From the NCBI GenBank assembly GCA_032622095.1, contig CP136068.1:57496025-57560024 (forward strand): a stretch of 64,000 nt of DNA. The letters are read 5' to 3'. The notes below the pieces were generated by a model, which saw nothing but the letters and a program-made list of their open reading frames with translations, did not search any database and had not been told where the DNA came from. The stretch is from Siphonodentalium dalli (taxonomy: Eukaryota > Mollusca > Scaphopoda > Gadilida > Siphonodentaliidae). Of this stretch, positions 37,795 to 51,055 are shown piece after piece (the first letter of the stretch is position 1; each line of letters opens with the position of its first letter). The translations under genes and the position numbers were made by a program.

Positions 37795-38215
37795 TACATA
37801 TACCTACATGGACGGATATAAAACACCGGTCATAACTATAGAACCCCGAGCAAACATTTGGTAGACAAAAAAGCAAAAATTAATGGACCCACTTTTGAAA
37901 GCACTCCTAACAGCAAACTTCAATACTAATCATTACTGCACAAATTAATCATGGCTGAGATATCTGAATGGACGGACAACAAATCCAATATTTAAAGATA
38001 AGAAAAGAACGATAACCTTGAAAATTAAATGTGAACAATATTATTGAACACTCTTTGAAACTTTGAAAGCACTGCTGGTGGCGAACGTCCAGACATATGC
38101 CCAGGGCCCCGGACAGATTGATGGACAACTAGACAAAGAGATGAATTTGGAAAGTCAATCTAGTATATCCTGAAATTTTCTTCGATGTCAGAGTATGATA
38201 TACTTCCACTTCTAA
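37795..38215 (+). repeat. Family Q core repeats, second copy
   Basis: Two units with GGACCCACTTTTGAAAGCAC, AATCATGGCTGAGATATCTG, GGACGGACAACAAATCCAAT and AACACTCTTTGAAA, parallel to 2395-2760. They end at AGTATATCCTGAAATTTTC and TCAGAGTATGATATAC, an imperfect hairpin. Confidence 0.55.
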
Positions 38216-39375
38216 ACTATGAAGGTTATTCAGTACTACAGGTACATGCATCTTTATGTTCCATAATATGCAAGAACACCAGTGCCACTAACCATAACCA
38301 AAATCACATTGCCATACACCACTGAAGCACTGTCCGATCTGATCAACTGTATTAAACTTATTTAGGCCAAATAACAAATATTAGTTGAGTCTCATCTGCA
38401 GACACTGCCGCATTGAAATAAATTTCCCACATTGGATGTTTTATTTTGAGTTTTGATATTATGACAGGGTTTCCGCTATACCGGCAGGGGTCCCCTTGAC
38501 AGCCCCGTTCCCCTCGCCAAGTTTTCCCCTCCTGCCATACCCCAGGACATACAGCATGTCAATAAAGGTATAAAGATGTTTAAAACTTCTGAATTTTGTT
38601 GGAATAGTACTAAGGAATTTTAAAAGGTGAATTTATTATATACTCTAAACGCGTTGTTATACAGAAAATTGAAACAGGAAGTGATCGGAACTGACATCGC
38701 TAGAAGCTATGCCTTTGAGGCTGGTTAGTTACGTTGCGGTTAGTACCCGGTTATGTTATGCAAAAGAGCAGTATTTTAATTGTACCTGTCATGTTTTATA
38801 CTGCAAAATATACTGTTCACTTTGTAATAGAGCCACTTTGTAATAGAGCAAGAGAGAAATGTGGGAGTAGCCGCACCGGGCATCAAGGTATCTTACCACT
38901 GCCCACAAAGAATACTCTCAGGTGCCAAATAAACGTGCCGGCACGTTTATTAATTTGGAGCAAAAATACACACAATCACGCTTATTGTGACCCATCACGT
39001 TTATTATTTTTTGGGGGTAAATCCATCACATACTGTGACATTTATTCTTTTTTTGGGTGATAAACAAACGAATATAAGAATGGAACGAATCACGAGTGTG
39101 CTAATGTTAATACTAGAAGTCACAAACCACTAAATAAAGTTGTTTTAGTCGACTGAGATGCGACATCGCTTCAATATAAAACCTATTTTGAGAGTCACGG
39201 TTCGCCCAATCTTTTACTTCGTCTACTTTCGGTTTGTAATAAAGCTTAATGTAAAATTGTAAACTGAGTATGATTTTGGACAAGAACTTCAATCTACTAG
39301 TACACAAGTTTCAACCTAAATATATTAATCAATTGAATTATACAGTGAGTGAGTTACTTGAGTTAACTATCACTC

Positions 39376-39380
<5 letters not shown>

Positions 39381-39408
<28 letters not shown>

Positions 39409-39626
39409 ATTGGCAATGATAATAACACATATATAAATACAATAGATTGTTGATATACATAACTTAGGAGCAAACACATAGCATTGTACATAGTTTGTTC
39501 AGCATTAGATATCCTTTTATTTGTGATGTTGAAAAGGGGTTGTTTTGTGCAACACAACTGAAAATCATATTTAATAAACAGCCTTAAGTTTTCCCACTCC
39601 TTCTTGTATTCCGTATGGCTAATCAC
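39381..39626 (-). mobile_element. Possible non-LTR retrotransposon 3' tail
   Basis: On the minus strand the sequence ends ...GCCAATACAATCAATCAATC, a (CAAT)n tail like those at the 3' ends of CR1/L2-type elements, preceded by an 87-codon open frame that I cannot assign. The 5' side is truncated. It lies inside N. Confidence 0.3.
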
Positions 39627-39699
39627 TATATAGTATACAAAGTGGTGAAATGGTGTGTAATTTAGGTTTTTTCTGTTTTGTTTGATTCATTATTCCGAT

Positions 39700-39855
39700 C
39701 CCAAATTATCTAGTATTCTAAGCCATATAGAAGGTATCGGAATATTGAAATAGTCGGAATTATGAACCCTCATGGAAAAGCGGAATAATGAACCCTCAGA
39801 TTGGCTCAGAATAATGATTAATGAACCATCGGAATAATGAACCATCTATACCCGA
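39700..39855 (+). repeat. Degenerate CGGAATAATGAACC repeat
   Basis: Four to five irregular copies of CGGAATAATGAACCCTCA or CATC variants, within element N. Confidence 0.7.
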
Positions 39856-41270
39856 AGACCCCCAACCTACAAGAGAAAAAAAGTCATGTGCAGTGTGTAC
39901 TGTATAATACAACAATCAACATGTAAGACAATCTATTCCAACTTTATATCATATGAGTAATATGTAATTTCACGCATGGTCTTACATAATGTATGAATGG
40001 GCCGGGGTAAACAAGATAGTGAAGATACATGATGCATAATACCTAAATGTCACATCATCCGCACAGGTATGATTCCCTGTACTATATAAATGTATGCATA
40101 AGCCTTCATGGCTCGAGTTTTAAGCATACAACCATGAAAAGTAAAATCCGTAACCCAGCACATTTATTGTGCACCAGCACTATTATTCTTTTTTTGGTAA
40201 AAATGTCACCCAGCACTTGTATTTGGCCAGCACTTTTATTTGGCACCTGAGAGTACTCATCGACCAGATATGTAATCAGCCTTTTATATTTACACTGCAG
40301 CTGCTAAAATATATTCCGATTATGTTATGCATCCAAAATATCTGCTGGGTCTTCCACAGTGAGTCTTTTAACATTAACGAGCACGTTTAACTCGGGATCC
40401 AAATTACTGGTGTTCTGTACTTCGTAAATTAATTTATATCTAATAAATTTACTAGTTTTAAAGTTACATGTATAAGGTTTGATAGCTTGGCACTTGGGCA
40501 GAAATGGAACAAAACAATCTGCCATTTCTACTCTCACACGATTCTATTGGCCGATATAATGAAAGTAGTTTAACCAGTGCTAAAACAAGGTACTTTTACC
40601 TGGATTTGTCCCCTTGACGGCTACCGGCCCCATTCCCCTAGCGGAAACCCTGATTATGACAACAATATATATTTTGGTATGTTTTACCAAAATGTCCATA
40701 ATAAATGAGCATTAGTTGCAAAATACATGAACTCTTAACATATCTCTGTGTAATGTGTGAAGATTGACTATCATGTAGTGACATATAGTGACACGTAGAA
40801 GTAGATGATTACATTGAAGGAAATGATTAGCTGATCATCATAGTCTGGTGTAACTCCAGAATTGTTTTTTGTCGGTTGTTTATCTTCTTTTTTTTGTTTT
40901 TTAAACAGTATTTGCTATGAATTCCCCTCCTATTTTGCCTCTCTTAATTATATACTTCAAAACATACTGTAATATGTGCAGATATGAGACCTGACCTAAA
41001 GTGACCTTTAGGTACAATTATGAACCAAGTAGATATCTCTAATCTGTACAAATACTCTCCTATGCTGGAGGTCAATAAACATCACCAGGGGCATTAGAAC
41101 ATTATAGGTAATCCCTATGTCATATACTAGTAGCACAATGTAATTTGTATCATATCATATTATATGAGTGTATATGCATAACAAAGTTCTATCTACATTT
41201 TCTGACAATTACCAGACAAGGGAAGCTATCATAATCCATGATTATCTTATGATTATCTTACGATGTGTAA

Positions 41271-41976
41271 ACAACAGCATCGCTAGGGAGTGGCAAAATA
41301 CGCCCTTTAGCCATTTCGAATTGTACTATCGCAAAATAAGATAATACTTTGAGCTTACATTTGAAGAAAATCTGATATACCCCTAATTTCAATGCCAAAA
41401 TGTGGTAAAATTCTAAGTCTGAAAATGGCCATAACTCATGTAATAATAATTAGAAAGAACCTATATTCAAACTTGGCCTGTAGTTTTAGCTGGGAAATAC
41501 ACATACCAGCTTTGGTTCAGCTCAAATAATCAAAACTGGAGTTATTGGTCGGAAACCAAAATGTTATGAAATTGGTCAAATTCTAAGTTGAAAAAATATG
41601 TAAAAATAACTGGACGGAACCCGTATTCGAACTTGGCCTGTATCTTTAGCTGGGAAATACACATACCAACTTTGCTTCAGATCAAATAATCCAAACTGGA
41701 GTTATCAGTCGGAAACCAAAATGTTAACAGACGGTCAAATTCTAAGTCGAAAAAGGGCCGTAACTCATGTAAAAATAATTGGACGGAACCCATATTCGAA
41801 CTTGGCCTGTATCTTTAGCTGGGAAATACACATACCAACTTTGGTTCATATCAAATAATCCAAACTGGAGTTATCGATTGGAAACCAAAAATGTTAACGG
41901 ACGGACAGACAGATGGTGCGGCGGACGGACGGACGGACTGATAACATAATACGACCTTTTTTCAAAAAGGGCGTAT
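41271..41976 (+). mobile_element. Family C element C2, intact
   Basis: 5' end ACAACAGCATCGCTAGGG with AAAATACGCCCTTT. Three to four ~150-bp cores (TAACTCATGTAAAAATAA, TTCGAACTTGGCCTGTA and CAAACTGGAGTTATC). Then an ACGG tract, CTGATAACATAATACGACC, and a CCTTTTTT...AAAAAGG hairpin followed by GCGTATAAAAAAG. The 5' ATACGCCCTTT is complementary to the 3' AAAGGGCGTAT. Confidence 0.8.
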
Positions 41977-42738
41977 AAAAAAGCAAAGAATAAAAATAAA
42001 GTCCTGTGCTCCCTCTTTGATTCAGAAAAAAAATTGTCTCAGACTTGAATAAATTTTTTTTTGGCCGTATTTGAAAATCAAGATTGAAGTACCAGACAGG
42101 ATTTGTATTAAATAGCTCTAATATATTCACAATATGATGACATAGCAAAAGAAAATTGTCACAGGATGGGTTATAGTTGAATTCTTGCGGAAGTCACAAG
42201 CATGTCAATGGGGGTAGGTTATCGCTAAAAGATACCATAATCGAAGAGAACGGTTTAAGATCAAACTGAATGGTTGATCATATCGCCTAGCATCCGGTGT
42301 ACCTAGCGCCATATAAGGTTAGGAGACGAAAGTGTCCTACTAAGGAGCTCGCAATGCAGGCGAAATAAAGCTAAAACATTTGCTAACAGGTCACATTTGA
42401 ACTTAAAATACTGCAAACAGTTAGCTAAAACAACCAAATACAAGTACGAATTTCTCCAGAATTATATTAAGATTTTCATGTTTCCATGTCACAATATTTT
42501 CTATCTGACGAAAGAATATATTTAGATTCAAGTGAGACCAAAATAATTTCATCAGCTCAATTGAGGAAAACTTGACCAGATATAGAGAAAAAACTTCTTT
42601 AAATAGGTTTTATGATGGCTAAGCATACATCAGCTGGTCTGTGGCCTTATTTTAATGAGAACAGTGTGTACTTTAAATTTGATCAGGTTCACCAATGAAT
42701 GCATTTTCAACATGACCTAATTATATAGGCAGATAAAA

Positions 42739-42800
42739 CAGTGCCTCCATAAATCTGATATAATTATATATATCAGATTAAATCATTTATGGAGGCACTG
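42739..42800. repeat. 62-nt imperfect palindrome
   Basis: CAGTGCCTCCATAAAT pairs with ATTTATGGAGGCACTG, and an inner CTGATATA pairs with TATATCAG, leaving a small bulge and an AT loop. It lies in otherwise unique sequence. It could be a hairpin RNA or the remnant of a tiny MITE. Confidence 0.7.
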
Positions 42801-44051
42801 GGTCAGTATGAGTGTTCATTGCTTGAAATGTGCACGGTTCAGTGAGAGTGAACACATCAGAATGGCAAACTGATATGTCATTCAACTCAGATCAAGCTTG
42901 GAAGATTCACCCATATCAGGGTTATGCTAGTTTCCTAGGATACACTATTAGAAAGGGGAGGGATACAGTAATATTTTTTTATTTTTTCCCCTAACAGTTA
43001 AGAAGACATTAATGCTTTACTCTTTATACTTGTGTTAAGGCTGTCCATGTATATTGCAAGTAAACAGTTAATGTAGCACAATAATATGATAAGTATTGTC
43101 AATGTGGACAAACAAATGCCTCCCAGGCACTCAACTGTGCAGCTCTCTTGTAATTATTTTCTCAGTATAGATTGTGGTGGCACATCTTCCTCAGAGCACA
43201 ATATGGACATATCAACAGGCCCAAGACGAACACCATAATACGGTTTTCTATGACTTTATAATAACATAACTTGTAAGATATTAACCCAAACCTCACTTAA
43301 ATACACCTCAGGACCTAAGTACACACCTCCACTGGCAGGATATCTCACATGCGCCTCACACACATTGCACAGGGTGTAAATGTTCCTCAGACACACCTCA
43401 ATTGCATTGAGATATAAAGTCCCACACCACACTGAATATGGTACCACAGCCCACACCTTGACTGAGGTACCACACCTCAGCATTCAAATTGCCCCCAACT
43501 TTGAAGTACCTTATACACACTGGCATATGCATGCTTGTAAGTTTTTTACACCCAAACAAACCAGTAGATAATTTCATGTGCTTTTTAGTGCCCATCCCAG
43601 AAGGGTGTTTGATATGGTAGACATGCAGTCATCTTTATACTGTCTGTATACATACTAATAACTATGCATGAACACTATGAATCCTTGATTGACTGGGGAG
43701 AGGAACTTTAAATTCTGATATAGAAAGTCTTATAAATGTATATTGCTCTCTAACAGATAAGACTTCTTCCCACAAGACATGGGAGTTAACAAACAAGATT
43801 ACCACAGGCAGGTTTTAAAGACTGCAGATTTATGGGTGAGATTGCGATTCATCTGCAACCAGAAATGGACATGTATTTTAATAGAAGTAAATTGTTTTAG
43901 AAAATTCCATCTAAAATTATTGCTGCTTAATGTAAACGTAGTATATACTATATATTTAGCAATATAGATGTGTTTACATGCCAATTACATGCATTAAACA
44001 AAATGAAAAAAAAAAAAATTTGGGTTGAAATCTGTTGAAATTTGAAAAAAA

Positions 44052-44662
44052 CAAGACAGTCAATGACTGTGGGTCGTTCACCAGACTGTATGGACTCTGA
44101 AGACTACAAGAGTCAGTACTTGACAAAATCACTTAAGACAAGTAGTTCTAAACATGGACATAGCTGGATGTTCTCAGATGAGCAGGGCTCTTCACCTTGA
44201 AATTTCTAATTGCACATCACTGACAAATCTCCAACCTCTTACCTTTTAAAGAGGACAACCATACCACAGTACTAAAGTTCACAAAAATCCTTTTGTACAT
44301 TCCTCTTAGGTTGAATTTTACGACTGGTACCAGTACTTCAAGCTCTCAAACGTTTGATAATTACCAACCTGACACCCCCCATAAAGTTAAAATTTGTGGC
44401 GAATTCGGTCCAACAGTTTAACCTGAAGTAGGAACATATGGACTGATGGTTTAAAAACATACATGTTAGAAAATCAAACCAAACTACGAGAACAATTCTA
44501 ACTTATTTTTGGTGTGAACATCTAATCTACAACTAATGAAGTATCAGGCATGAAATTTTCAACTGTTTAACTTTTGATCAAAGTAGGGGGTCAAATCTCC
44601 ACCCCTCTACACTACTTCCCCATTGCCTACAACATTGCCCCCACCTAGGCTGTCTAGAAATT
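44052..44662 (+). mobile_element. Family B fragment B8, 3'-truncated
   Basis: 5' end CAAGACAGTCAATGACTGTG with TCGTTCACCAG. The text parallels 3398-3870 of B1, including ACACCCCCCATAAAGTTAAA and the AGGCTGTCTAGAAAT stretch, where homology stops. Confidence 0.75.
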
Positions 44663-44736
44663 AGAGGTGCCACGATTATTGATTTTGATAATCGATAATC
44701 GGTTGTCAATAATCGACTATAATCGATTAATCGTAC
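44663..44736 (+). repeat. AATCGAT-rich terminal repeat (hAT-like end?)
   Basis: AGAGGTGCCACGATTATTG is followed by alternating ATAATCGATAATCGG, AATCGACTATAATCGATTAA. Ends of the type GGTGCCACGATTAATCGAT occur on some hAT elements. No matching opposite end was found before A3 begins at 45029. Confidence 0.4.
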
Positions 44737-45028
44737 CTAATAATAATAACATCAGTGGAAGTATTCCGTAATATGGCCTATTGTCATATTGGCTGGGTGC
44801 TGGTTAACTGCAACCGCTGCTTGTTTGAGGCATAGGCTGATGTAATTTTTGTGTTAATAAAGAGCATAATAAACCACCAGTAATGAGAATAATGTATTCA
44901 ATACAAGAGTTCTCGGCGATGTCATGGTTATAATATTTGTGAGTTCATTGGAACGAACATAGCGATTAATCTAACAGCCAAACGTACAAGCAAAGTAGGA
45001 ATGCACGAAGGACCGACGGTGGTTCCTA

Positions 45029-48000
45029 AATGAAAGTGTCAATGACACTGTAGCTCAACTTAGGTAGGGGAATAATTTAATGGTTGACAGTAAATGGAGG
45101 AATAGGAAAGGTGCTAATTGAAATGTCTAACATGCGCCAAAGGATTTAGTGATGCAAAGAGTAAAATACAAGATGGCTGCTGGTGGCCATTTTTTTTGGC
45201 CAATTGACCCCAAAAGAACTCGTTCCCATCTACGTATAATTGTTAACATCCATGACAAATTTTATGAAGATCTGACCAAAGCTACGACATACAAATTTCA
45301 TGATGATCAGACGAACAGTACGACCTGTAGACCGCGCCAATGGATTGAATTTTGAAATCCAAGATGGCCGCTGGCAGCCATGTTGCTGCCATGTTTTTTG
45401 GCCGAATGACCCCACAATGATTCGTTCCCATCTACATGTCAATGTCAACATTCATGACAAATTTAATAAATATCAGACCAAAGGTATGACCTGTAGCCCA
45501 CGCCAAAGGATTTAGTCATGCAAAAAGTAAAATGCTGGTGGCAATGTTTTTTGACCGAATGACCCCAAAACGACTCGTTCCCATCTACATGTCATTGTTA
45601 TAATTAATGACAAATTTCATGACCATTTGACCAAAGCTACGACCTGTAGCCCGCACCAAAGGATTTAGTCATGCAAAGAGTAAAATCCAAGATGGCTGCT
45701 GGCGGCCATGTTTTTTGACCAAATGACCCCAAAACGACTCGATCCCATCTACATGTCATTGTTATCATTCATGACAAATTTCATGATGATCAGACTAACA
45801 GTACAACCTGTAGCCCGCGCCAATGGATTGAATTTTGAAATCCAAGATGGCCGCCAGCAGCCATGTTTTTTGGCCGAATGACCCGACAATGATTCGTTCC
45901 CATTTACATGTCAATGTCAACGTTCATGACAAATTTTATAAAGATTAGACCAAAGGCAACCTATAGCCCGCGCCAAAGGATTTAGTCATGCAAAGAGTAA
46001 AATCCAAAATGGCTGCTGGCGGCCATGTTTTTTGGCCGAACGACTCCAAAATCACTCGTTCCCATCTACATGTCAGTGTTAACATCCATGACAAATTTCA
46101 TAAACTTCCGACCAACACAACGACCTGTAGCCCGCGCCAAAGGATTTAGTCATGCAAAGAGTAAAATCCAAGATGGCTGCTGGCAGCCATGTTTTTTGGC
46201 CGAACGACCCCAAAATCACTCGTTCCATCTACATGTCATTATTAACATCAATGACAAATTTCATGATGATCAGACGAACAGTACGACCTGTAGCCCGCGC
46301 CAATGGATTGAATCTTGAAATCCAAGATGGCTGCCAGCGGCCATGTTTTTTGGCCGAATGACCCCAAAATTACTCGTTCCCATCTACATGTCAATGTCAA
46401 CATTCATGACAAATTTCATAAAGATCAGACCAAAGGTACGACCTGTAGCCCGCGCCAAAGGATTTAGTCATGCAAAGAGTAAAATACAAGATGGCTGCTG
46501 GCGGCCATGTTTTTTGGCCGAACGACACCAAAATCACTCGTTCCCATCTACATGTCATTGTTAACATCCATGACAAATTTCATGATGTTCCGATCAAAGC
46601 TACGACCTGTAGCCCGCGCCAAAGGATTTAGTCATGCAAAGAGTAAAATCCAAGATGACTGCTGGCGGCCATGTTTATTGGCCGAACGACCCCAAAATGA
46701 CTCGTTCCCATCTACATGTCAATATTAACATCCATGACAAATTTCATGATGATCAGACGAACAGTACGACCTGTAGCCCGCGCCAATGGATTGAATTTTG
46801 AAATCTAAGATGGCCGCCAGCGGCCATGTTTTTTGGCCGAATGACCCCACAATGATTCGTTCCCATCTACATGTCAATGTCAACATTCATGACAAATTTC
46901 ATAAAGATTAGACCAAAGGTACAACCTGTAGCCCGCGCCAAAGGATTTAGTCATGCAAAGAGTAAAATCCAAGATGGCTGCTGGCGGCCATGTTTTTTGG
47001 CCGAACGACACCAAAATCACTTGTTGCCATCTACATGTCATTATTAACATCAATGACAAATTTCATGATGATCAGGCGAACAGTACGATCTGTAGCCCGC
47101 GCCAATGGATTGAATCTTGAAATCCAAGATGGCTGCCAGGGGCCATGTTTTTAGGCCGAATGACCCCAAAATGACTCGTTCCCATCTACATGTCAATGTC
47201 AACATTCATGACAAATTTCATAAAGATCAGACCAAAGGTACGACCTGTAGCCCGGGCCAAAGGATTTAGTCATGCAAAGAGTAAAATCCAAGATGGCTGC
47301 TGGCGGCCATGTTTTTCGGCCGAACGACCCCAAAATCACTCGTTCCCATCTACATGTCATTGTTAACATCCATGACAAATTTCATGATGTTCCGATCGAA
47401 GCTACGACCTGTAGCCCGCGCCAAAGGATTTAGTCATGCAAAGAGTAAAATCCAAGATGGCTGCTGGTGGCCATGTTTATTGGCCGAACAACCCCAAAAC
47501 GACTCGTTCCCATCTACATGTCAATATTAACATCCATGACAAATTTCATGATGATCAGACGAACAGTACGACCTGTAGCCCGCGCCAATGGATTGAATCT
47601 TGAAATCCAAGATGGCTGCCAGCGGCCATGTTTTTTGGCAGAATGACCCCAAAATGACTCGTTCCCATCTACATGTCAATGTCAACATTCATGACAAATT
47701 TCATAAATATCAGACCAAAGGTACGACCTGTAGCCCGGGCCAAAGGATTTAGTCATGCAAAGAGTAAAATCCAAGATGGCTGCTGGCGGCCATGTTTTTC
47801 GGCCGAACGACCCCAAAATCACTCGTTCCCATCTACATGTCATTGTTAACATCCATGACCAATTTCATGATGTTCCGATCGAAGCTACGACCTGTAGCCC
47901 GCGCCAAAGGATTTAGTCATGCAAAGAGTAAAATCCAAGATGGCTGCTGGTGGCCATGTTTATTGGCCGAACAACCCCAAAATGACTCGTTCCCATCTAC

Positions 48001-48806
48001 ATGTCAATATTAACATCCATGACAAATTTCATGATGATCAGACGAACAGTACGACCTGTAGCCCGCGCCAATGGATTGAATTTTGAAATCTAAGATGGCC
48101 ACCAGCGGCCATGTTTTTCGGCCGAATGACCCCACATTGATTCGTTCCCATCTACATGTCAATGTCAACATTCATGACAAATTTCATAAAGATTAGACCA
48201 AAGGTACAACCTGTAGCCCGCGCCAAAGGATTTAGTCATGCAAAGAGTAAAATCCAAGATGGCTGCTGGTGGCCATGTTTTTTGGCCGAACAACTCCAAA
48301 ATCACTCGTTCCCATCTACATGACAGTGTTTAATAACATCCATGACAAATTTCATAAACTTCCGACCAAAACAACGACCTGTAGCCCGCGCCAAAGGATT
48401 TAGTCATGCAAAGAGTAAAATCCAAGATGGCTGCTGGCAGCCATGTTTTTTGGCCGAACGACCCCAAAATCACTCGTTCCCATCTACATGTCATTATTAA
48501 CATCAATGACAAATTTCATGATGATCAGATGAACAGTACGACCTGTAGGCCGCGCCAATGGATTGAATCTTGAAATCCAAGATGGCTGCCAGCGGCCATG
48601 TTTTTTGGCCGAATGACCCAAAAATGACTCGTTCCTATCTACATGTCAATGTCAACATTCATGACAAATTTCATGAAGATCAGACCAAAGGTACAACCTG
48701 TAGCCCGCGCCAAAGGAAATTGTTGACGGACACACGGACACACGCACACACGAACACACGCACACACGGACACACATGCACCCATATATAACTGTTGGAC
48801 TAAAAA
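45029..48806 (+). mobile_element. Family A element A3, long satellite array
   Basis: Standard 5' end (AATGAAAGTGTCAATGACAC, then TAGCTCAACTTAGGTAGG). About 22 cores of 155-163 bp follow, in two alternating types: one with CCAAAGGATTTAGTCATGC, the other with CCAATGGATTGAATCTTG. The 3' side has an ACAC/ACGG-rich tract and a decayed hairpin end (ACTGTTGGACTAAAAA). From about 47100 to 48550 the units form a 483-bp higher-order repeat. Many overlapping ORFs of about 73 codons arise from the period and are not genes. Confidence 0.85.
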
Positions 48807-49977
48807 CAACAAATACCCCACAAAACACACTTCAAAGGACTTATATACCCCTTTTATAATGCTATATTTTGATTCTGAAGTTCAGTTAGTTGTAACTCAA
48901 AACAGATACAAAATAACATTGATACTTTAAAGGGACCCAAGGCATTTGCAGTGGGAAATGTACAAAAATATATGTCTGTAAAACCATCACTTCTAAGAAC
49001 ATGGGAAAAAAAATAAACTGTGTTCACTATTGATAGTTCTTCAATAACAGATTGTGCATGTTGAAACCATTGCTATGTAAACAAAACTGTTACATAGATT
49101 TGTCAACAAAAATCACTAAATAATATACCTAGTAAGTTTTAAATATTTAAGTCTGAATATGATTTTCAGAAACTTTCCCTCCATGAAACACATCAAAATG
49201 TAGGATATGTTATTGTGCGGTCATATCTAGCAGTCAAGGATCTCAACTGAGCATATGTGGTCGCTAGATTAGTTTATTAGGAAAATTCCAATTTTCACTT
49301 CTTTTTTTTTACATATTCCTGACTTTTGACCCAAAAATGACAACTTTCCCGTATTGGGATTGATGGGGATTTTGGATATGTAATTGTATGGGTATAGTGA
49401 CATTCAAAAACACCAAATAGCATTGCATAGCAATTTTTCAATGTTGGGTGTTTCTTTTCATCAGATTGACTGGACTAATAAGGAACAGCAAACTTGATAT
49501 AAAAGTAAAATAGAAATATAAATAGGACCCTATTTCATAGAGTTGTAGAAAATTTTCTCCAAAACAGATTTTGGATACATTATTCCCCATATTCTGCCTG
49601 ACAATATAACACCAAAAACAGGTTGTCAACAATAATTTGTTCTAGGTTCACCTAAAAAACGACCAGACTATTCCTCATTGTCAAGTTTGGCGGTTTGAAT
49701 ATTTTATACCAAGAATATTTGCCATTTAAGTGACCGATCAACGAACCGCCAAGTTCAAATTTTAAATCAAAATATGAAGCTGATTTTCTGCCGATTTCTC
49801 ATTTCTAAGGCATCTTCCATCTAGTTTTTATGTAAAAACATGTTCAATAATTGTGAAGATGGTAAAATTATTAAGAAATTGTTGCCGTTCTTAAACTAGT
49901 ACTTAGCATGTCACACTGTAGCGAGCGATGCACTCATTATTATGGGAGCCCTAGATTGATAGCATTCAAAATACCTA

Positions 49978-50283
49978 TGGAATTACCGATGGAAGGGTGA
50001 GAAATTACTAATAGTCCTCAGAGTGATATTTTTACTGATGAGACTGAAAATTTACAGATCGAACGACTGACAAATTACCGATGTGGGCAGTAAGAAATTA
50101 CCAATGGAATTACCGACTGTTTTTGTGAAATTTCTGATGGAATTACAGACAAATTACCAATGGTTAGTGAGAAATTACCGATGGAATTACAGACAAATTA
50201 CCGATGACAAACAAAGAATTACCGATCAGGAAGGGTGAAATTACCAGTGAAATTACCGATGAATTTACCAATATGGGCAACAT
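49978..50283 (+). repeat. Degenerate AAATTACCGATGG minisatellite
   Basis: Fifteen or so irregular units of AAATTACCGATGG / GGAATTACAGAC. It lies about 190 bp from the 3' side (donor) of the exon at 50475-50538. Confidence 0.85.
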
Positions 50284-50442
50284 TTTACTGTAGGTAATAC
50301 ATGTACACCTCTGAGAACTGATGAAATATCCCTTTCTTTCAGAGCAATTTTATCCCCATCCGAAGTAGGACCAAGCCCTTTCTTTCCTTGGTTATATACG
50401 CATGATAACAGTAAGTGACAGTCTGGTCAACATTACTTGTCA

Positions 50443-50553
<111 letters not shown>

Positions 50554-50563
50554 CTAGTATGAA

Positions 50564-50645
50564 CAAGACAGTCAATGACTGTGGGGTCACCGGACTGTAA
50601 AGACGGAAAAGAATGGGACTCTGAAGACTACAATAGTCAGTACGT
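50564..50645 (+). mobile_element. Family B fragment B9 next to an exon
   Basis: CAAGACAGTCAATGACTGTG, GTCACCGGACTGTAAAGACG and CTGAAGACTACAATAGTCAG match the first 80-90 bp of family B. Everything downstream is missing. It begins 26 bp from the kinase exon, so the intron branch-point region is probably within or beside it. Confidence 0.75.
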
Positions 50646-50907
50646 TGTTATATTGAATTTACATGTCTTCTTTATTAAGTTCCATTGAATATTGTAAAAG
50701 TGACCTGTGGTCTAATATTGTTGTCTTATAAGAATGTCTAATTGAATGCATTAATAGTCAAGCCATAGTTCTGAATATAATGCCACAAAACAAGATTTTC
50801 AGTGCTTGTAATTACTAGCTAAATTCTGAAATCGAAGTATGATCCACTGAAATTAAAGTAACTTATATGAGGTTTTTTGAGAATTGAACCAATTAAGTAA
50901 CTCATAT

Positions 50908-51055
50908 TACTGTCATCATGGACAATAGAATTATTAAATGATCCGACCCTACTTTACTGTCATCATGGACTAGAATTTATTACATGATCCGATCCTTCTT
51001 TACTGTCATCATGGACACTAGAATTTATTAAGTGATCTGACCCGTCTTTCCTTGT
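50908..51055 (+). repeat. 47-bp tandem repeat, three units
   Basis: Units of TACTGTCATCATGGAC, TAGAATTTATTA and ATGATCCGACCCTTCT with few mismatches. Confidence 0.85.

Larger units (their letters stand above)
38919..40249. mobile_element. Nested TIR element N within M
   Basis: Inverted ends are CAGGTGCCAAATAAACGTGC and, reversed, CAGGTGCCAAATAAAAGTGC, with inverted AATACTCT / AGAGTACT immediately outside. Subterminal repeats alternate CACGTTTATT / CAGCACTTTTATT and TTATTCTTTTTTTGG. No clear direct target duplication and no coding sequence. Confidence 0.6.
38465..40652. mobile_element. 2.2-kb hAT-like element M, non-autonomous
   Basis: Terminal inverted repeats are CAGGGTTTCCGCTA (left) and, reversed, CAGGGTTTCCGCTAGGGG (right). 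Subterminal CCGGCAGGGGTCCCCTTGAC pairs with GTCAAGGGGAC on the right. ATTATGAC stands at both sides (38458-38465 and 40653-40660), with its last base shared with the left terminus. CAGGG ends and a 7-8-bp duplication are typical of hAT elements. No transposase. The interior is largely occupied by nested element N. Confidence 0.75.

Noticed and set aside
38734-39060. 108-codon plus-strand ORF in element M
   Set aside because: It crosses the boundary between M and nested N; composition is not protein-like.
45149-48791. Series of ~73-codon ORFs with near-identical peptides
   Set aside because: They arise from the ~160-bp core reading without stops; a repeated peptide family is not supported by starts or spacing.
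45029-48806. CRISPR-like array
   Set aside because: Units are contiguous satellite copies without distinct spacers, and the window is eukaryotic.
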